Below the pieces are notes generated by a model. The model was not told the DNA's origin, searched no databases, and worked only from the letters and a program-made list of their open reading frames with translations. This document shows positions 59,810 to 64,000 of a stretch of DNA of 64,000 nucleotides, piece by piece. The position numbers and the translations under genes were made by a program. The stretch covers positions 4,340,001 through 4,404,000 of the forward strand of contig CP014773.1 of NCBI GenBank assembly GCA_001596135.1. The letters run 5' to 3'. Positions within the stretch are counted from its first letter, which is position 1. Every line of letters starts with the position of its first letter. The stretch comes from Mucilaginibacter sp. PAMC 26640 (GTDB lineage: Bacteria; Bacteroidota; Bacteroidia; Sphingobacteriales; Sphingobacteriaceae).

Positions 59810-62800
59810 ATGAGATTTGTTTTACGCGGACTTTTGTTCCTGTTTGCCTTTAATTATACACTTGGTGCGTTTGCCCAGGATGTAGAGAAATCCAAAGATC
59901 AGCAAAAGAAAGAGAAGCCGCTTAAAAAAAGGGAACTCACCCAGTTTGTTGATCCCTTTATAGGCACAGGCGGCCATGGCCACACCTACCCAGGTGCCGT
60001 TGCCCCATTCGGGATGATGCAGTTGAGTCCCGATACACGCCTGGATGGCTGGGACGGATCTTCCGGATATCATTACAGCGACACTACCGCTTATGGTTTT
60101 TCGCATACGCATCTAAGCGGCACCGGAATTCCCGATTATTGTGATGTGCTCTTTATGCCCACAACCGGTGAACCCCGCCTAAAAAACACAGAATACCGGT
60201 CAGGCTTTAGTAAAAAATCAGAGGCCGCATCCCCGGGCTATTACCGTACCAGGCTAAACAAATACAATATTGATGTAGAACTAACTGCCACTACCCGCGT
60301 AGGCGTTCATAAGTATGATTTCCCTGCTACCGATAAAGCAAATATCATCATAGATCTTCAACACCGGGATGAAGTGCTGGATTCCTGGATTGAAGTGGTT
60401 AATAATCATGAGATCCGGGGCTACCGCCGTTCTAGATCCTGGGCTACGGATCAGTCGGTTTATTTTTACGCCAAATTTTCAAAGCCGTTCAAAGCCCATG
60501 GCATTGCGCTAAACGATCAATTGCAAGTCGGGCAAAACATGTTGCAGGGTAAAAACATAAAAATGTATATTCAGTTTGCAAACCCCGGCGAGGTGATCTC
60601 GAAAGTAGGCATCTCATCGGTGAGTGTCGATGGAGCTTTGAAGAATTTGGATACTGAGGTGCCCGATTTCGACTTTAAAAAAATACAGAAAGCCGCGAAA
60701 GCTGCCTGGAATGAGCAATTGAACAAGATCCAGGTGGAGGGTGGCGCGCCGCCGGCACAAAGACAGGCGCAGGAGTTAAATGTGTACGGCTACCCAACCA
60801 ACAATAAAAAAGGAACGGAGTTGATAGACTATGCAAAAAAGAAACAAGTAATTTTTTATACGGCTCTGTACCACTGTATGCTGGCACCCAATGTATACAA
60901 TGACGTAGATGGGCAATATCGTGGGCTGGATCAAAAAATCCATACTGCCACAGGCTTTAATTACTATTCGGTATTTTCTCTTTGGGATACGTTCCGGGCC
61001 GAGAACCCATTACTGGCACTGATAGACCGGAAACGCACTTCAGATTTCATCAAATCTTTCTTAGCAATGTATGAGCAGGGCGGTTTGCTGCCCGTTTGGC
61101 CCCTGGCCTCCAGCGAAACTTTCTGTATGGTGGGCAATCATTCCATCCCTGTTATTGTAGATGCCTATGCGAAAGGAATTCGCGATTTTAATGTGGAAGA
61201 AGCATTTACGGCTATGAAAGCCGCCGTTAGCCGCAACCAGTTTGGGCTGGATAATTACCGTACCACCGGTGCTGTAAATGCCGATGTGGAACACGAATCG
61301 GTATCAAAAACATTGGATTATGCATATGACGACTGGTGCATCGCCCAAATGGCCAAAATGTTGAATAAGCCGCTGGACTATGTCGAATACATCAAACGCG
61401 CCCAGTACTGGAAAAACGTTTTCAATAATCAAAACACTTTTATGCAGGCACGCGAAAACGGTGGCTGGTATACGCCTTTTGATCCAACCGAGATCAATAA
61501 CAATTACACGGAAGGGAACGGTTGGCAGTATACCTTCCTGGTACCTCAGGATGTGGAAGGATTGATGAAAAGCATGGGTGGTAAATTAGATTTTGAAACC
61601 AAACTGGATGAACTATTTAGTACAACTGCCAAATTAAGTGGCCGCGAACAAGCCGATGTTACCGGTTTGGTGGGCCAATACGCGCATGGCAACGAACCGA
61701 GTCATCATATTGCTTATTTGTACAACTTCACCAATTCCCCAAGCAAAACGCAATATTATGTAAATAAGATCCTGCGGGAGCAATACAATGACAAGCCCGA
61801 CGGGCTCTCCGGCAACGAGGATTGCGGGCAGATGTCGGCTTGGTACGTGATGAGCTCTTTGGGGATTTATAACATCGCGCCAGGTCAGCAGCAGTTTCAA
61901 ATCGGCAGCCCGCAGTTCGAATCTATCATCATCAGCCTGGAAAATGGCAAACGCTTCACCATCAGCAATACCGGCGCTACGGTGAGCCGCGAAAACAATT
62001 ATCTGCAGGGCCTTAATCTTAATAAAAGCGTTTACAATAAATTGTATCTCGATTATGAAACTATCCAAAAGGGCGGCGAATTTGAAGTATTCACCGGCCG
62101 GATTGCCAATAAGCTTTTCATGCAGGATCTGGAGAAACCTACTTCTGCCATCACCGATGAGGTGATCGTACCTAATCCTTATATTATTGCCGGCTCTAAA
62201 ACATTCAAAAAACCAATCACTATAGAAATTAAATGTGCCGATAGCCTCGCAAAGATCCATTACACACTGGATGGTTCTACTCCTACTGTATCATCAGCTG
62301 TTTACGATAAGCCTATTCAAATCCTGGTGAATACAACTGTAAAAGCAATGGCTGTTAATAACGGCAAAACCAGCTTTGTCGATGAGGCAACTTTCAACAA
62401 AATCCGCAGTGATCTTAAACTGTCCCTCGCTAATAAGTATCTCCCAAATTATTCTGCACAGGGCGATGAAACGCTTATTAACGGTATCCGTGGCACGGCC
62501 AACTGGCGGCTGGGAAACTGGCAGGGTTACCAGGGTAATGATTTGGAAGCTGTTATTGATCTCGGACAGGTAAAGCCAATTAAACAAGTAAGCCTGGGGA
62601 CTTTACAAGATACACGCTCGTGGATTGTATTCCCAAAATCGGTGCAGTACTGGACATCTGATGATGGTAAAAACTACAAATTAGCTGCAACTGCCAATAC
62701 CAAAATAGACATTAAAGAGCTGGAGCCACAAACCCAGGACTTTATATCGACTTTAAATACACGTGCCCGTTATATTAAGCTGGTGGCTAAACAATATGGC

Positions 62801-62875
62801 CCGTTGCCCGATTGGCACGAAAGTAAGGGCAGCCCAAGCTATATCTTTGCAGACGAGCTTACTATAAGTGAATGA
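59810..62875 (+). CDS. GH92 alpha-1,2-mannosidase with two accessory domains
   Basis: 1021 residues. Signal peptide MRFVLRGLLFLFAFNYTLGA ends near AFAQ. The GH92 catalytic region begins VDPFIGTGGHGHTYPGAVAP and carries the family motifs GNEPSHHIAYLY (627-638) and GNEDCGQMSAWYVMSSLGIY (668 onward). Calcium-dependent GH92 enzymes trim mannose from glycans in the periplasm. The C-terminus adds a chitobiase-type domain (IHYTLDGSTPTVSSAVY, about 800-860) and an F5/8-type C domain (TANWRLGNWQGYQGNDLEAV, 885-1018) for carbohydrate binding. No SusC/SusD pair is nearby. Confidence 0.93.
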   Translation: MRFVLRGLLFLFAFNYTLGAFAQDVEKSKDQQKKEKPLKKRELTQFVDPFIGTGGHGHTYPGAVAPFGMMQLSPDTRLDGWDGSSGYHYSDTTAYGFSHTHLSGTGIPDYCDVLFMPTTGEPRLKNTEYRSGFSKKSEAASPGYYRTRLNKYNIDVELTATTRVGVHKYDFPATDKANIIIDLQHRDEVLDSWIEVVNNHEIRGYRRSRSWATDQSVYFYAKFSKPFKAHGIALNDQLQVGQNMLQGKNIKMYIQFANPGEVISKVGISSVSVDGALKNLDTEVPDFDFKKIQKAAKAAWNEQLNKIQVEGGAPPAQRQAQELNVYGYPTNNKKGTELIDYAKKKQVIFYTALYHCMLAPNVYNDVDGQYRGLDQKIHTATGFNYYSVFSLWDTFRAENPLLALIDRKRTSDFIKSFLAMYEQGGLLPVWPLASSETFCMVGNHSIPVIVDAYAKGIRDFNVEEAFTAMKAAVSRNQFGLDNYRTTGAVNADVEHESVSKTLDYAYDDWCIAQMAKMLNKPLDYVEYIKRAQYWKNVFNNQNTFMQARENGGWYTPFDPTEINNNYTEGNGWQYTFLVPQDVEGLMKSMGGKLDFETKLDELFSTTAKLSGREQADVTGLVGQYAHGNEPSHHIAYLYNFTNSPSKTQYYVNKILREQYNDKPDGLSGNEDCGQMSAWYVMSSLGIYNIAPGQQQFQIGSPQFESIIISLENGKRFTISNTGATVSRENNYLQGLNLNKSVYNKLYLDYETIQKGGEFEVFTGRIANKLFMQDLEKPTSAITDEVIVPNPYIIAGSKTFKKPITIEIKCADSLAKIHYTLDGSTPTVSSAVYDKPIQILVNTTVKAMAVNNGKTSFVDEATFNKIRSDLKLSLANKYLPNYSAQGDETLINGIRGTANWRLGNWQGYQGNDLEAVIDLGQVKPIKQVSLGTLQDTRSWIVFPKSVQYWTSDDGKNYKLAATANTKIDIKELEPQTQDFISTLNTRARYIKLVAKQYGPLPDWHESKGSPSYIFADELTISE

Positions 62876-62961
62876 TTTTGTATTGTGCCCAGGAGCCAAA
62901 GGCATAAATTCTTTATCAACAACCTTATATTAATATCAAATAACGACAAATATCCAGTTAT

Positions 62962-63303
62962 ATGGCCACTAACGAGCAATTATTAGACCGGGTCCGGGAA
63001 GCTTTAAAGTATCTTCCTTCAGTTGAAGAGAAGCGCATGTTTGGTGGTATTTGTTTTATGGTTGATGAAAAGCTTTGCATCTGCGTAAACATGCATGAAA
63101 TACTCTGCCGGATTGATCCCCAAGAATTTGAGTCTGCTCTTGCAACAGACGGTGTGCGCGCAATGAAACAAGGTGAACGCACCGCTAAAGGTTATATTTT
63201 CATTCACGAGGATGTTCTCAACCATCAAAAAGATTTTGAGTATTGGGTTGAGAAGGCGCTGGCTTACAACAAAATAGCGAAAGCAAGTATAAAGCGAAAA
63301 TAA
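62962..63303 (+). CDS. TfoX N-terminal domain protein
   Basis: 113 residues. VREALKYLPSVEEKRMFGGICFMVDEKLCI is shortened here to its start VREALKYLPSVEEKRMFGG; it is the TfoX/Sxy N-terminal pattern, then MKQGERTAKGYIFIHEDVLN. No C-terminal TfoX domain. In proteobacteria TfoX/Sxy activates competence; in Bacteroidota such single-domain proteins have unknown role. Alone on the plus strand, 86 bp after the GH92 gene. Confidence 0.85.
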   Translation: MATNEQLLDRVREALKYLPSVEEKRMFGGICFMVDEKLCICVNMHEILCRIDPQEFESALATDGVRAMKQGERTAKGYIFIHEDVLNHQKDFEYWVEKALAYNKIAKASIKRK

Positions 63304-63482
63304 CCAGCCTGTTAAATGGAAATATAGCAACGAAGGCAATTTAGCTAACTACCAATGTGGAAAGCCTCATTCTCTGAATTTAAATATCGATTTGCAGTAA
63401 TATTATAAACCGCTACATTTGGTAGCTCCACGCCCCATTATTAGGCGGGCATTATAGACACATTATTATCTTTTAAAAATCA

Positions 63483-63950
63483 ATGGCGCAGATACCTAAA
63501 AAAAAACTTACCGTAAAGCAAAGAATGACCATCGTTTATATTGCCATGGGAGCGATCGTTGTGATAACAATTATTGGAAAGCTATTTAAAGGGAAGGAAT
63601 CATTTACACTTGAAGAAGTGCTTGCTACCAAAATCACAACCATTGAAGTAAAAGATAGAGGCTTAGTCGGCAACCATCAATATACAATTCGCGATGCCGA
63701 TAGTATTGCTGTACTTTTAGAAATTGTAAAAATGTCTAAACCTGTTGAATTTTCGTCATTGAACATCAAGATAGGAGCTCAAACATGCCTCATCATTTTA
63801 AAGGATGCATCAGGCAAAGAATTCAGCACAGTTCTGACCGATGAATCGAAAGATAAAGGGATCCTTCGTTCGGGGGAATACTTTTACCGAAATGACGATC
63901 TTCTGAATGTAGTTGAAACTAAGCTTAAGGCAACGCCTGCTAGTCATTAA
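63483..63950 (+). CDS. membrane-anchored protein of unknown function
   Basis: 155 residues. Basic N-terminus (QIPKKKLTVKQRMTIVYIAM) with one membrane helix at about residues 15-32, then an extracytoplasmic domain (FTLEEVLATKITTIEVKDRG, IGAQTCLIILKDASGKEFST, SGEYFYRNDDLLNVVETKL). No family recognised. Last gene in the window; the 50 bp after it hold nothing notable. Confidence 0.68.
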   Translation: MAQIPKKKLTVKQRMTIVYIAMGAIVVITIIGKLFKGKESFTLEEVLATKITTIEVKDRGLVGNHQYTIRDADSIAVLLEIVKMSKPVEFSSLNIKIGAQTCLIILKDASGKEFSTVLTDESKDKGILRSGEYFYRNDDLLNVVETKLKATPASH

Positions 63951-64000
63951 CCCAAGAGATTAAATACTCATTAGAAGTTAATTAAATTTCAGGAGGCGGA

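Noticed and set aside
61634..62260. 208-codon open frame antisense to the GH92 gene
   Set aside because: Shadow of a well-supported GH92 reading frame, with no recognisable domain.

Overview
The window looks like chromosomal DNA of a Bacteroidota bacterium, most likely family Sphingobacteriaceae (Mucilaginibacter/Pedobacter-like). Reasons: moderate GC, near absence of Shine-Dalgarno sequences, several TAnnTTTG promoter -7 elements of the Bacteroidetes type, and gene families typical of that group (SusCD-independent GH92 mannosidase, S9 and S41 peptidases with signal peptides, OmpA with type 3 thrombospondin repeats, DUF3052, fused SpmA/SpmB-like protein, PqiA-like tandem pair). No insertion sequence, prophage, CRISPR array or conjugation gene was seen. 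Genus assignment is inference.

Layout. 1-2.9 kb (minus): an S41 peptidase lipoprotein cut by the window edge, a HAD hydrolase overlapping a stand-alone pre-ATP-grasp-like protein, and lolD. 3.2-5.2 kb (plus): sucC and a YceI-like protein whose promoter carries a perfect 22-bp palindrome. 5.3-7.6 kb: a TetX-like flavin monooxygenase divergent from an AraC regulator. 7.7-8.4 kb: a small secreted protein translationally coupled to a lipoprotein. 8.4-8.9 kb: a gene-free stretch with a 20-bp inverted repeat and TTCGAA-rich repeats. 8.9-10.8 kb: threonylcarbamoyl-AMP synthase and an M50-like metalloprotease fused to TPRs. 10.8-17.2 kb (minus): trpA, then kynU-bestrophin-deacetylase, a flavin/PPOX protein, 3-methyladenine glycosylase, a frameshifted alpha/beta hydrolase and free-methionine-sulfoxide reductase. 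17.2-33.5 kb: mixed housekeeping genes (CrtA-like, topoisomerase IB, aldo/keto reductase, threonine aldolase, nucleotidase, CDF transporter, a histidine kinase with a gap in its ATP-binding domain, S9 peptidase, gpmA, acetate transporter). 33.6-43.3 kb: OmpA, a metZ-OsmC-DinB-like operon, DUF3052, nucleoside-recognition protein, a second OsmC, TetR.

44.3-51.0 kb is a TetR-controlled tripartite RND efflux operon (TolC, adaptor, permease) with candidate TGAC/GTCA operators. 51.2-53.2 kb pairs a methionine/glutamine aminotransferase with an omega-amidase. 53.4-54.8 kb is the most interesting unit: a 9-bp dyad overlapping a promoter, a SAM-I riboswitch, a cysteine desulfurase gene, and a tRNA-Cys gene only 6 nt behind its stop codon. 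55.1-56.0 kb is an ohrR-ohr peroxide response pair. 56.3-59.6 kb has a single-domain response regulator and two tandem PqiA-like membrane proteins. The right end holds a GH92 alpha-mannosidase, a TfoX-N protein and a small membrane-anchored protein.

Sulfur is a recurring theme (metZ, methionine aminotransferase/omega-amidase, SAM riboswitch-desulfurase-tRNA-Cys, msrC, OsmC/Ohr thiol peroxidases), although these genes are not one operon.
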